Shown here: one piece after another, positions 7,369-17,300 of the stretch | How the letters are laid out: every line of letters starts with the position of its first letter | Position numbering within the stretch: position 1 is the first letter of the stretch | NCBI GenBank assembly: GCA_000482145.1 | Contig: AUXH01000213.1 | Location: 1 to 27,783, forward strand | Source: Strigomonas culicis | Taxonomy: Eukaryota; Euglenozoa; Kinetoplastea; Trypanosomatida; Trypanosomatidae | Reading direction: 5' to 3' | DNA: 27,783 nucleotides | The notes under the pieces: generated by a model | What the model was told of the DNA's origin: nothing | Seen by the model: only the letters and a program-made list of their open reading frames with translations | The model's database searches: none | Position numbers and translations under genes: made by a program

Positions 7369-8793
7369 TTACAACAGGAACTTCTTGATGTCCACCTTCT
7401 TCGCCATGGGCTCAACCGCCTTCTTCACGTAGGCGGCGTCGATGACGAACTGCTCGCCCTTGCGCTCGGGCCCATCAAAGCTGATCTCCTCCACGACCTT
7501 CTCCGTGATGGTGATGAGCCGGCGTGCGCCGATGTTCTGCACGGTGGAGTTGATGTGCGCGGCCATGGAAGCGATCTCCCACAGCGCGTCGTCCTGAAAG
7601 ACAAGGTCGACGCCCTCCGTCGCGAGCATCGCCTTGTGCTGCATAATGAGGTTGTACTTGGGCTCCGTGATGATGCGGTAGAAGTCCTCCTTGCTCAGCG
7701 GCTGCAGCTCGACGCGGATGGGCAGGCGCCCCTGCAGCTCCGCGAGCATGTCCGCCGGCTTCACGCTGTGGAAGGCCCCGCTGCAGATAAAGAGGATCTT
7801 GTCCGTCTTCACCTGTACGTTCGCCTTGGTCGACACGGTCGTGCCCTCCACGAGCGGCAGCAGGTCCTGCTGGACGCCCTCTGCGGACGCCTGGTGCCCC
7901 TTGTACCCGCCGGCCGCGGTCACGATCTTGTCGATCTCGTCGATGACGACGATGCCGTCCTCCTGACACGCGCGCAGCGCCTCGGCCGTGACGTCCTCGG
8001 TGTCCATCATCTTGTCCAGCTCTTCCTGCAGCACCGCGGGGAAGGCGTCCTTGATCTTCATCACCTTCTTCACCGTCCGCGCGCTCTGGTTGCCCATCAT
8101 GGACTGCATGTCCAGTGCGATGAAGACGCCCTCGCCGCCGGCGGCCGACTTGGGCTTCTCCTTCTTCTCCTGCAGCTCCACCATCACCTCGATGTCATCG
8201 AGCGCGCCGGTGCGCAGGTGGTTGCGGAAGCCGCCGTCGCTCTCGCCGGCGAGCGCCTTCAGGATGCGATCCTCCGCCTTCACCTTCGCCTCCTCTTCGT
8301 GCTGCCGGCGGATGTTCTGCTTCGTCTGCGTGAGCGACGCCTTGTAGAGGTCCTCGATGATGCTGTCCACGTCGCGGCCGTGGAAGCCCACCTCCGTGAA
8401 CTTGGTCGCCTCCACCTTCACGAAGGGCGCGTCCACCAGCTTCGCGAGCCGCCGCGCAATCTCTGTCTTGCCCACGCCGGTGGGGCCTATCATGAGGATG
8501 TTCTTCGGCGCGATCTCCTCGCGGATGTCCTCCGCGACCTGGTGGCGCCGCCAGCGGTTCCGCAGCGCCACCGCGACCGCCTTCTTCGCATCGCTCTGCC
8601 CTACAATGTAGCGGTCCAGCTCCTTCATCAGCTCGCGCGGCTTCATGTTGCGCACGAGGGTGCGGGGGGCGGCCGCAGGGGCGGCCGGCGGCACCTCCGC
8701 GGGCTCCGCCGCCGCCGTTGTGCTGCAGTGGCGCAGCGCCGCAAAGAGGCCGCCGCGGCCCGGCACTAGGGTCTGGGGGAGGGCTCGTCGCAT
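7369..8793 (-). CDS. hslU: Mitochondrial HslU, ATPase subunit of the HslVU protease
   Basis: This 474-aa AAA+ unfoldase feeds proteins to the HslV peptidase in the mitochondrion. After a presequence of about 45 residues (MRRALPQTLVPGRGG...) come the HslU opening ELDRYIVGQSDAKKAVAVAL, Walker A GPTGVGKT (about 103-110), pore region KFTEVGFHGRDVDS (about 131-144), a charged I-domain-like insertion (about 150-265), Walker B GIVVIDEIDKI (about 279-289), the sensor stretch ILFICSGAFH, LQGRLPIRVEL, and the arginine-bearing GARRL (about 421-425). The tail DIKKFLL resembles the HslV-docking C-terminus. Length and order match bacterial HslU (about 440 aa) plus the presequence. The pore loop reads GFHG where bacterial HslU has GYVG. 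Trypanosomes are known to have two HslU paralogues; I cannot say which this is. HslV is not in the window. Confidence 0.95.
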   Translation of the reverse strand: MRRALPQTLVPGRGGLFAALRHCSTTAAAEPAEVPPAAPAAAPRTLVRNMKPRELMKELDRYIVGQSDAKKAVAVALRNRWRRHQVAEDIREEIAPKNILMIGPTGVGKTEIARRLAKLVDAPFVKVEATKFTEVGFHGRDVDSIIEDLYKASLTQTKQNIRRQHEEEAKVKAEDRILKALAGESDGGFRNHLRTGALDDIEVMVELQEKKEKPKSAAGGEGVFIALDMQSMMGNQSARTVKKVMKIKDAFPAVLQEELDKMMDTEDVTAEALRACQEDGIVVIDEIDKIVTAAGGYKGHQASAEGVQQDLLPLVEGTTVSTKANVQVKTDKILFICSGAFHSVKPADMLAELQGRLPIRVELQPLSKEDFYRIITEPKYNLIMQHKAMLATEGVDLVFQDDALWEIASMAAHINSTVQNIGARRLITITEKVVEEISFDGPERKGEQFVIDAAYVKKAVEPMAKKVDIKKFLL

Positions 8794-9238
8794 GGTGGAG
8801 GGAAAACGAGGGTTCAAAGGGGGAAAAGGGGCCTAGAAGAACAAAGAACTGTGAATGAAAGAAACAACAAGAGCAACAAAAAATGAGAAAGTGAAAGCAC
8901 CCTCAACCACAAAGGTAAAACTAAATAACTGTTGTGTAAGGAAAAAAAAGAGAGAACGAAAAGACAAAGAGGGAGGAGGGGAAAGATGCTTAGTAAGAAC
9001 CATGAAGTGCATTCATCTTCTTTGTATTTCAGTTTTTTTTTACTTATTTTGTTTCTTCTTCTTTTGGCATTACCTCTTTTTTTGTGGTTGTTGGAACGCT
9101 GCGCGCTTCTATAGAAGTCTGTAGGATATACTGTATAATGTACAAGAAAGCATATGAATACGCACGCACTTATAGTGGAGAGGAAGAATGAATGGAATGG
9201 CAGAGGGAGAAGAGGAGTAGGGTGCACACACACACACA
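8794..9238. other. Intergenic spacer
   Basis: This 445-nt spacer has mixed A-rich and T-rich low-complexity runs and ends in a CA repeat abutting the stop of the coiled-coil gene. No RNA gene or coding frame is supported. Confidence 0.7.
8833..8850 (-). promoter_or_regulatory. Predicted spliced-leader acceptor, HslU
   Basis: On the minus strand TTCTTTGTTCTTCTAG ends at AG 8834-8833, giving a 39-nt 5' UTR. It lies upstream of the chosen ATG at 8793, so the ATG is the first start on the mature message. Confidence 0.5.
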
Positions 9239-9239
9239 C
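9225..9239. repeat. (CA)7 microsatellite touching a stop codon
   Basis: A CA dinucleotide run directly abuts the TAG stop (9241-9239) of the coiled-coil gene. On the coding strand it is a GT run at the very start of the 3' UTR. Confidence 0.85.
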
Positions 9240-10963
9240 TACCTGCGGCTCCGCATCAAGTACAGCTCTGCCCGCGCATTCACAAGCGCGTCCTCGCCCC
9301 ACCGCCGCGCCTCCTCCAGCTCTCGCACCAACCGGTCATAGTGCTGCGGCTCCAACGCCGGTGGTGCTGGTGGGGCATCAGTGGAGATTTGATCCCCGCG
9401 GATGTACGCCTCCAGCGCGGTGCGCTGCACCTGCGCAATGCGCACCTCGTTGACGACGCGCCCTAGGTCCGTGAGTGCGCGCAGGCGGGCGGCCGTCGGC
9501 GCCCTCCGGTCAGACAGCCCATCCGCCACCGCCACCGCCGCCGCCGCGTCCGGTGCCGCCGCCACGCCCTGCGCCTTCGCGGTGGCGTCCGCAACCAGCT
9601 GCAGCCGGGACACCGCCGCGGCCAGCTCCGCCACCTCCTCCCGCAGCTGCCGCACGCCCTCGCGGCGGCCCGCCACGCGCGCCTCCTTCGCCGCGACCGC
9701 CTGGCGCTGCTGCGCCACCTGCCGCTGCGTCTCGGCGAGGAAGCCCTGTTCGACCGGCAGCGTGCCCTCCAACGAGTCCACCTTGCGCGTCGTCAGAGAC
9801 CGGTGCTCTTCCATGCGCTTGCGCTGCGCCTCACTCTGCGCCGCGCGCGCGGCCAGCGTGTCCAGCTGGACGCGCGCCGCCGTCAGCTCGTGCTCGAGGC
9901 CGCGGTGCGTCAGCCGCAGCTGCTGCAGGTAGGCCGCACGGGCGTGCTGCGCGCGCTGCAGCTGCGCGGTCTGCTCCTCGCACTGCTGCTCGCGCCGCTG
10001 CGTCTCGTCGGACAGCAGCGCGAAGGTGGACTCCTGCGCCTGCCAGGCGGCGAGCCGCGCCGCGCGCGTGGCCTTCAGCTCGCGCAGCTGCGCGTCCGCC
10101 TCGGCCTGCTCCGCCGTCCGCCGCCGGAGCTCGTCCCGCAGACGGTGGACAAGAGTGGAGGGAGGAATCGTCGTCGTCGAGTCCGCGGCCGTCGCAGCGG
10201 TGGCGGCGCCCACCTCCACCGCCGCGGGTGGCTCTGTCGCCAGCTCCTGCGTCGAGCTCGCCGGCGAGGTGAGCCGACGGTGTCGCGGCGCCTTGGGCGA
10301 GGCGATGCCACTGGAGGCGGAGGAGGACGCAGCCCCGTCGTCATGGCGCGCGGAGTCGCTGCTGTGGCTCTCCTCGCGTCGATGCCCGTCCTCCGCTTCA
10401 CGCGGGTGCTGCGCCCCCGGCACTGGGTCTGCAGCGCGCTCTGTCGGTGGGCCGGTAGGGGGCAGCCCCGGCGGCCGCTCGCCCCGCGCGGCCTCCAGCA
10501 GGAGCCGCGTGTCCATCGGCATCGTGGACGCCTTCGCGTCGCGAGCCGCCTCGCCCTCCGCATGCTCGGCGCTGTAGGAGGAGAAGCACGGCAGGCTGTC
10601 CGTGTCGAGGAAGGGCGAGGCGCCCGGCGGCGGCGCGGGCACCGTCACCGACGGCGGGTCGCCGCGCGGCCCGGCCGCGGCGGGCATGGCGGCGACGGGC
10701 GCGTTGCGGGGCGCCTCGTCCAGCAGCAGCGCTGGCGGCCGCGCCTTGCGCACGCGCCGCACCGTGCTGACCGAGTGGGCGGACCGGTTGGAGCAGTTGG
10801 AGGGCGTGGACGCCGCCCCGCTCTCGGGGACGGGCACGGCCGCGGCGCCGGCCTCCATGCGCGCGGTGGGGGCGAGCGCCGCCGGGGCCTCGTGGGGGTG
10901 CGTCGCCGCGTCGTGCGAGGGCGCGGAGCTGTCCGACACGCACGTGTCGTTGTTGACGGACAT
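9239..10963 (-). CDS. Coiled-coil protein of unknown function
   Basis: This 574-aa protein starts at an ATG at 10963 (MSVNNDTCVSDSSAPS) and stops at TAG 9241-9239. I do not recognise a family. The N-terminal half (to about residue 265) is Ala/Pro/Ser/Arg-rich and probably disordered. From about residue 270 to the end it is almost all heptad-like helix rich in Arg, Gln, Glu, Ala and Leu (for example LRDELRRRTAEQAEADAQLREL and VRQLREEVAELAAAVSRLQ), broken near residues 480-530 by an Ala-rich linker and a PPAPPAL stretch. No membrane segment or signal peptide was seen. This architecture is common in kinetoplastid cytoskeletal, flagellar and basal-body proteins, but nothing here fixes a location. 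The predicted acceptor 25 nt upstream supports the ATG over an in-frame GTG at 10987. Confidence 0.8.
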   Translation of the reverse strand: MSVNNDTCVSDSSAPSHDAATHPHEAPAALAPTARMEAGAAAVPVPESGAASTPSNCSNRSAHSVSTVRRVRKARPPALLLDEAPRNAPVAAMPAAAGPRGDPPSVTVPAPPPGASPFLDTDSLPCFSSYSAEHAEGEAARDAKASTMPMDTRLLLEAARGERPPGLPPTGPPTERAADPVPGAQHPREAEDGHRREESHSSDSARHDDGAASSSASSGIASPKAPRHRRLTSPASSTQELATEPPAAVEVGAATAATAADSTTTIPPSTLVHRLRDELRRRTAEQAEADAQLRELKATRAARLAAWQAQESTFALLSDETQRREQQCEEQTAQLQRAQHARAAYLQQLRLTHRGLEHELTAARVQLDTLAARAAQSEAQRKRMEEHRSLTTRKVDSLEGTLPVEQGFLAETQRQVAQQRQAVAAKEARVAGRREGVRQLREEVAELAAAVSRLQLVADATAKAQGVAAAPDAAAAVAVADGLSDRRAPTAARLRALTDLGRVVNEVRIAQVQRTALEAYIRGDQISTDAPPAPPALEPQHYDRLVRELEEARRWGEDALVNARAELYLMRSRR

Positions 10964-11318
10964 GTACCTGTTGCTTGGTCGCTTCACACTAGATGGAGCG
11001 GCAGGGCAGTAGAAGAGCGGATGAAGGAGAAGAGGTGTGGGCGGTTGCGAGACTCAGCCGCGATCGTTTTCACTGTAGTTACGATCGGTCTGCGATGCCA
11101 CAATGTGCATGTGACACCTTTAAAAGGGTTTTTCTCTCGTTGGTTTTTATTAGTAGTAGTATTAGTGTTGTTTAAAAGTTCCGTAGATTAGAGTATTAGT
11201 TCGTTTAATCGTAAGTAATGCGTTTATAACAACCAGAGAAAAGTGCAGGGCGTAAATAATTTAATATGTACCGGAGTTTGGCAGTAAAAGGTCCCCCTCC
11301 CCTCCTCACCCTTCCTTC
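10964..11318. other. Short intergenic spacer
   Basis: This 355-nt spacer holds the 3' UTR of the Trm3-like gene and the acceptor of the coiled-coil gene. Nothing else was recognised. Confidence 0.7.
10989..11032 (-). promoter_or_regulatory. Predicted spliced-leader acceptor, coiled-coil gene
   Basis: On the minus strand a CT-rich stretch ends in CATCTAG (AG at 10990-10989), giving a 25-nt 5' UTR. Confidence 0.5.
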
Positions 11319-14300
11319 TTACATTAAGAATTGTCGCGTGTACTCGTACATGACAATAGCGCCCGTCACATGCACATTCAGCGACCGGATGAGGCCGAAC
11401 TGCGGGATCTCGATGTTCACGTCGAGATGCGGTAGGAGGGAGGCCGGCATGCCCTTTCCCTCCGCCCCCAGCACCACCACCACCCGCTCTGGAAAGGCGT
11501 AGTCCGCGATGGAGACGCTGCCGGAGGTCTGCTCGATGCCCGCGATGACGTACTGCTCCTCGCGGCGCATCGTGTCGAGGTAGGCCGGCAGGTCCCGTGG
11601 GGCCACCTCCTGCCACGGGATCCACAGCTCCGCGCTGCGCGCGGCCGCGACGAAGTGGGGGTGCTCGAACACCTTCTTGTCCGGCACGATGATCTTCTCG
11701 ACCGCAAAGATGTCGCCGCAGCGGCAGAGCCCCGCGATGTTGACGGGGTTCTCGAGCAGCGACCCGACGATGATGAGCGACTGCTTCTTCGCGCGCTGTA
11801 GGCTGCGCGGGTGCAGCTCGTTGTACACCTCCGTGTTCCACCACGATGTCACCTTTTTCTGGATGACGTCGGCGGCGTCGCCCTCGCCGGCCCCAGGCGC
11901 CGCCGCATCCTCGTCCGCGGCCGGCTCCGGCGCGTACGGGTCGCGGCGCATGTGGGCGACCGCCTCACGCGTGTAGTCGACGAAGGCGTGCGCACGATCG
12001 GCGGTGTGCGGGATGGCGGCAAACGCCGCGAAGGGCGCCAGCGTCGCCGCGCAGCGCAGCTTCTCCGTGAAGCAGCGCACGCGCAGCTGCTCCTCCGCGT
12101 AGACGGCGCCGATGAGCGAGCTGAGCTCCGTCTCGACGAAGCGCACGCGCTCGAAGACCGCCGCCGGGATGCTCTCCTGCAGCAGCGTGTTGCCCTCCTT
12201 GCGCTGTACGCAGAAGATGTTGCGGGGCTGCAGCGCCTCCTCCATGTCGAAGAAGAGCATCGCCTCGTGCTTTGTGCGGAACTTGATGTGCTCCGGCGCG
12301 TGGCTCACGTAGTCCAGAACGGCGCGGCAGTCCGCCGAGAGGGCCGCCACCGGCGGCGCGTGCGCCGCGGCCGCCGCGGCCGCCCGCGCGTCGCGCGCGG
12401 TGCAGATTTTGTAGAGCCCGATGTGGCTGATGATGCGCAGCAGGTGCTGGTTGGAGGTGCTCTGCTGGAGGAGCCGCGGGAAGAGGGCCTCGAACATGCC
12501 GGGCACCTCCGCCGTGCGCCGCACGCGGCCAGCCTGCGCCTGGGCGGCCCCGCCCGTCAGCGACCACAGCACGTCTTCTTCCTGGCGCAGCAGGGCGTGG
12601 CAGGCGATGAGGATGTACGTGCCGCACACCTGCGGCCGCAGGTTGTAGTTCCCCATCGCCTCCGCGAGGTGGCGGTAGTAGAAGGGCCGTGTGTGGATGA
12701 AGGAGATGGCGTACAGCTCCATGAAGCGGCGGACGCTGCCCATGTTGTTGATCGCAATGCACTCCTTCAGTGTGTAGCAGAAGATCTCCTGTAGCTCCGC
12801 CTCGGCCCCCGCCGCCGCCTCGTCGGCCGCCGGCCAGATAAAGCGCTGCAGGGCGACAATGAGCTGCCACAGACGCATGCGGGTGCGGTGGGGGAAGGAG
12901 TTGGGCATGCAGGGCTCGTGGGCGACTTGCGTGTGCTCCATGTTCATGCGGAGCAGCTCGAGGGTGAGCGCGCGCGCGCGCGACGAGTGGCCCTCGCACA
13001 CGCGCAGCAGCGCCGCGACGGCGAGCGCGCGGCCGACCGCGGAGAGCCGCACGGTGGGCGGGTAGCGCAGCCGCAGCGCGTCCGCCCACCAGCCGGCGAT
13101 GAGCGGCTCCGTCGTCGCCAGCGTGCACTCGTTCTCCTCCTCGTCGCGGTTGCTGTTGAAGAGCACGGCCACCTGCAGCAGCACCGGGCGCAGCACGTCG
13201 TACAGCGGCTCCGGCCACTGCAGCAGCGGCAGCGCGGCGCTGATCGCGACAAGGTACTGCTGCCGGTCGGCCTCGTCCTCCTTCGCGAGCGTGTCGCAGA
13301 GCACGCGCTGCACCAGGTGGGGGTGGGTCGGCAGCAGGCTCGGCAGCGCCGCAAAGGCGAGGACGAGCACGCGCGTCTGCAGCTTCGCGCCGACGTCGCG
13401 CACATGCTCGAACAGGACCCGCACGATGGTGGCGATGCGCTCGTCCTCCTCCACCTCCGCGTCCGCCGACGTGAGGCACCGGTCCCCCTTCCGCGTCACG
13501 CCGCCGGTCGAGAGCGCCCAGCAGAGGAGGTCGTACACGGACGGCGTTGTCGTCGTCCAGCAGCAGTCCACCTGCTGCAGCGCGAAGTCCGCGACGGCGC
13601 GCGCGCACTGTACGTACAGCCGCTCCGCCTCGCCTGCCCGCCCGGGCTGCAGGTGGTAGGCGGCGGTGAGAGACTGGCAGAGGATGTGCAGGGCGCCGTA
13701 GAGCCCGCGCGCCTCCTGCGTCAGGATGGTCGGCACCGTGAAACTGGACAGGCTCACCGGCGGCGTGCGGTGCTTGCTGTTCGCCGTGGTCGCGCCCGTC
13801 GCCCCGTCCCCCGCCGCCGCCGTGGGAGCAGCGTGGCGCGCCTGCTGCTGCTGCTTGAGCTGCAGCTGGTGCGCGCGCTGGAGCTCGAAGAGCGACATGA
13901 CCTGCTGTATCAAGGTCGCGGTGTCTGTGAGGGATATGCCCAGGTCATAGCTGGACGCAACGTCCTCCGCTTCGCGTCCCGCCGGCAATGGCGGCTGGGG
14001 GGCGGGTGGCGCATAGAAGATGAGCCCACTCAGCTCCGCCTGCAGCAGTCGCGACGCATCCCGCGCGAGGATCATCCGCAAGAAGAAGGCCTCCTCCCCC
14101 TCGTTCTGCGCACCGCGCGGGATGAGGGCGTCCACGAGCGCGAGCCGCTCCTGCAGCCGCGCCCGCAGGGGCAGCTGCGCCGCCGCCGCCCGCGGGCCGA
14201 CCTGCTGCACCAGCAGCTCCGTGAGCGTCACGACCGCCGCCGTCACGATGTCCCACGCCTCCGTGTGCAGCACCGCGAAGAGGCTCTCCTGCTCCGCCGC

Positions 14301-17300
14301 CGCCGCCGCCGAAGGGGCGAGCAGCAGCTGCTGGCCGCTCTGTAGGAAGTGCGACGCGTGGCCGCACACGACCTCCAGCATCTCGGCGACAAGGGAGGAG
14401 GTGCACGACGGCTCGAGGCACGCCACGGTGGCGGCCGTGCCCAACGTGTGGTGCAGCTCGACCAAAGTCGCGAGCGCGGTGAGGTACGCGATGGGCTGCA
14501 CCAGCGGGGACCGCGCGCGGTAGGCGCTGACGGCCTGCGCGACCAGCACGCACACGGCCCGCGGCACGTGCGCCAGCAGCAGTGCCATCGCCGCGTCCGC
14601 ACCGCCGCTGACCGACTCCGGCGCGACGAGCAGCACGCTGCCGAGCAGGAAAAAGTGGCTCTTGATGGCTGCCGTGGGCACCTGCGTCTGCCACCCCTCG
14701 ACCCCCGCGCGCGCCGGCGGCCGCAGCAGCAGCTCCGTCCGCGCGACAAACGACTCCAGCTGCAGCACCGCCAACAACATGTCCGCGGGCGCCTCATAAC
14801 ACATGGGCATGCCGCCCGCCGCTGCTGCTGTTGTTGGTGTTGTGCCGAGTCGCCGCTGCTGCGCGCACACCGCCTCGCTCATGCGGAGGAGGCGGTCGTG
14901 GCAGAAGCGGACGTCCATATTGGTGCCCACCGGCGCGAAGACGCCAACGCCGTCCTGGATGCCCGCGGAGCGCCCGCCGCTCTCGCCGAGCGGGCCGCAG
15001 AGGCACACGAGGCGCCAGAAGAGCAGACCGTTCCGCTGCCGCGTCGCGTCGCTGTCGCCGCCGGTGACGGGATGGAACACGTACGGCTGGATGGCAGCAA
15101 AGTGGAGCAGGGCGGAGAAGAAAATGCCCTGGATGCGGATGTCCAGCCACGACGGGATGTTCTCCTGCATCGCGTCGCGCAGGAACTGCAGCAGCAGCGG
15201 CAGCACACACGCGCCCTCCGCTGCCGGCCGCGCCTCCTGTCCCTCGTCCCCGTCGCCGAGCTGCACGCCCTCCAGCAGCAGCATGTCCACCGTGCTCTGG
15301 GCGCGCGCGGGCAGCCGGCACGCCTCCGCCAGTAGCGCCTCCGCCAGGCGGTGCAGCACGCGGACGAGGACGCCCACGGTGAAGCGCGGCGGCTTCTCCA
15401 GCACGGCGCGCAGCATCCGGTAGAGCGCGCTGCGGCGCAGGCAGGCGGTGGTCAGGTGCGGCGCCGCGTCGCCACGGCTGTCATCCGCCACGAGGCTGTG
15501 CAGAAAGAGCTGCGTATAGAAGCGCTCCATCTCCTCCGCGAGCGGGGCGACGGAGGACTGGTGCGGCAGCGCCGGCTCCTCCTTCCCCTCGAAGGCCTTC
15601 GTCTCGAGAAAGGTGCTCGTGACGTGCGCGCGGTCCATCTCGGTGCACAGCCGCGGGTCGCAGGCGGCCACAAAGGCGTCCTCGTAGAGCAGCCGCGCGG
15701 AGAACACGCGCAGCACGGCGCCGGGCAGCTGCCACAGCCGGCGCAGGCCGACCTTGCGCACGCCGAGGTTAGGGTGGCGGATCAGCTTGAGAAAGAGCAG
15801 CTCCAGCCACACGGGGTGCAGGCACGGCCGCGCGCTGTCCGCCGCCTCCACCTGCTGCTCCAGCAGCTGCAGCAGCAGGTCCAGCTTGGGCATGACGGGC
15901 TGGATGATGTGCCACCCGTACTCCTGCAACGACTCGAGGATGAGGAAGTAAGAGCTCCACAGGGCGCCGCTGCTGGTGTCGGGCGGCGGCCGCGCGGCGG
16001 GCTTCTTCCCGCGTGCAGCTGCGGCGCCGCCGCGCCCGGCCTCCACCGCCGCCGGCCGGGCCGCGTACCACACAAAGTAGGGATGGAAGGCCAGGACGGG
16101 CGGGAGCCCGCCGGCGAGGGGCGACAGCACCTCCTGCCCCTCCGTCAGGTACACAATGCGCTTCAGCAGGTAGGAGGCGCGCAGCAGCATGGTGGCCCGC
16201 GCGCCGGCGTCCTCGCCGTGGGTGCCGGCGATCGCCTCGTGGAAGGCGTCCTTCAGCAGCGCCCACAGAAAGGGTGAGTAGCGGTAGTCGCCGCCCTCGC
16301 CGGCGTCGCCGTCCCTGCGCAGGTTGGGGTGGCGGAACAGAAAGTCAAACAGCGCGGCCAGCAGCACGACGGCCTCGTCCCGCTTGTGCGTGAGCGACGT
16401 CAGCAGCTGGTGCAGCAGCGGCTCGTAGGACTCGAGTGAGTGGGCGCCGCCGGCGGGGCCGCCCGGCGGCGCGAGGCGGATCATGAGCAGCGGGATCAGC
16501 AGGCGGCGGCAGATGAGCGCGGCGGTCTGCACGTCGCGCACCGTCGCCTCGCGGCTCAGCGCCGCGACGCAGTGGCGGATGACGCGGTCCTTCAGCAGCC
16601 GCAGGCCGTCCGCGGCGGGCGCCGGCGCCACGCGGAGGAAGTTTGCCTGCAGTGGGGCGGCGGCGGCGGCGGCGGCGGCGGCTGGCGCCGCCTCGCCCGC
16701 GCCGGTCGGCACCAGCGGCGCCGTCAGCAGCGCGGCGCCCTTCAGCTCCTCCTTCTTCGCCCTCTTATCCTTTCCCTCGCCCTTGGCGGGGCCGCCCTGC
16801 TTGTTTTTCTTGTCCTTGCCGCCGCGTGGCGCCTCCCGCTCTGTGGCCTCGGTGAAGAGCGTGTCGTAGTGGTCGTGCTGGGGGTTCGTGCGGCCCATGG
16901 CCGCGTCGCCGCCGTCGCGGCCGCTCTGCTGCCACGTGAGGGGGTAGTAGAGGTAGCACAGGGACGTGCACTGCGCCAGCAGCTCGACCGCGAGTGCGAG
17001 CGGGAAGGGGGAGCCGCCGCCGCCCCCCGCGCGCAGCGTCTCGGCCGCCGCCGCCGCCAGCCGGCCCATCCACGCGGACGCCGCCGCCGCCCTCTCCTCC
17101 GCCGGCGCGACCAGCGCCACCTGCAGCGTGTACTGCGCGGCCGCGTAGGCCGTGGCCTGCTGCAGCCCCGCCGGCAGCGCGTGGGACTCGAGGCAGAGCT
17201 CCCAGAGACACGCCTCCAGCTGCGTGGCGGCGGCGGCAAACCCCGCGGGGTCCTCCCCGGGCCGCTGCTTCGCGGCGAGAACGAGCACGAGAGCGGTCAG

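Noticed and set aside
12888..14345. 485-aa plus-strand frame and other long plus-strand frames at 7192-8769, 9803-11191 and 21679-24257
   Set aside because: All lie antisense to well-supported genes, show Arg/His/Ala/Gly-rich composition and match no family. Base bias explains their openness.
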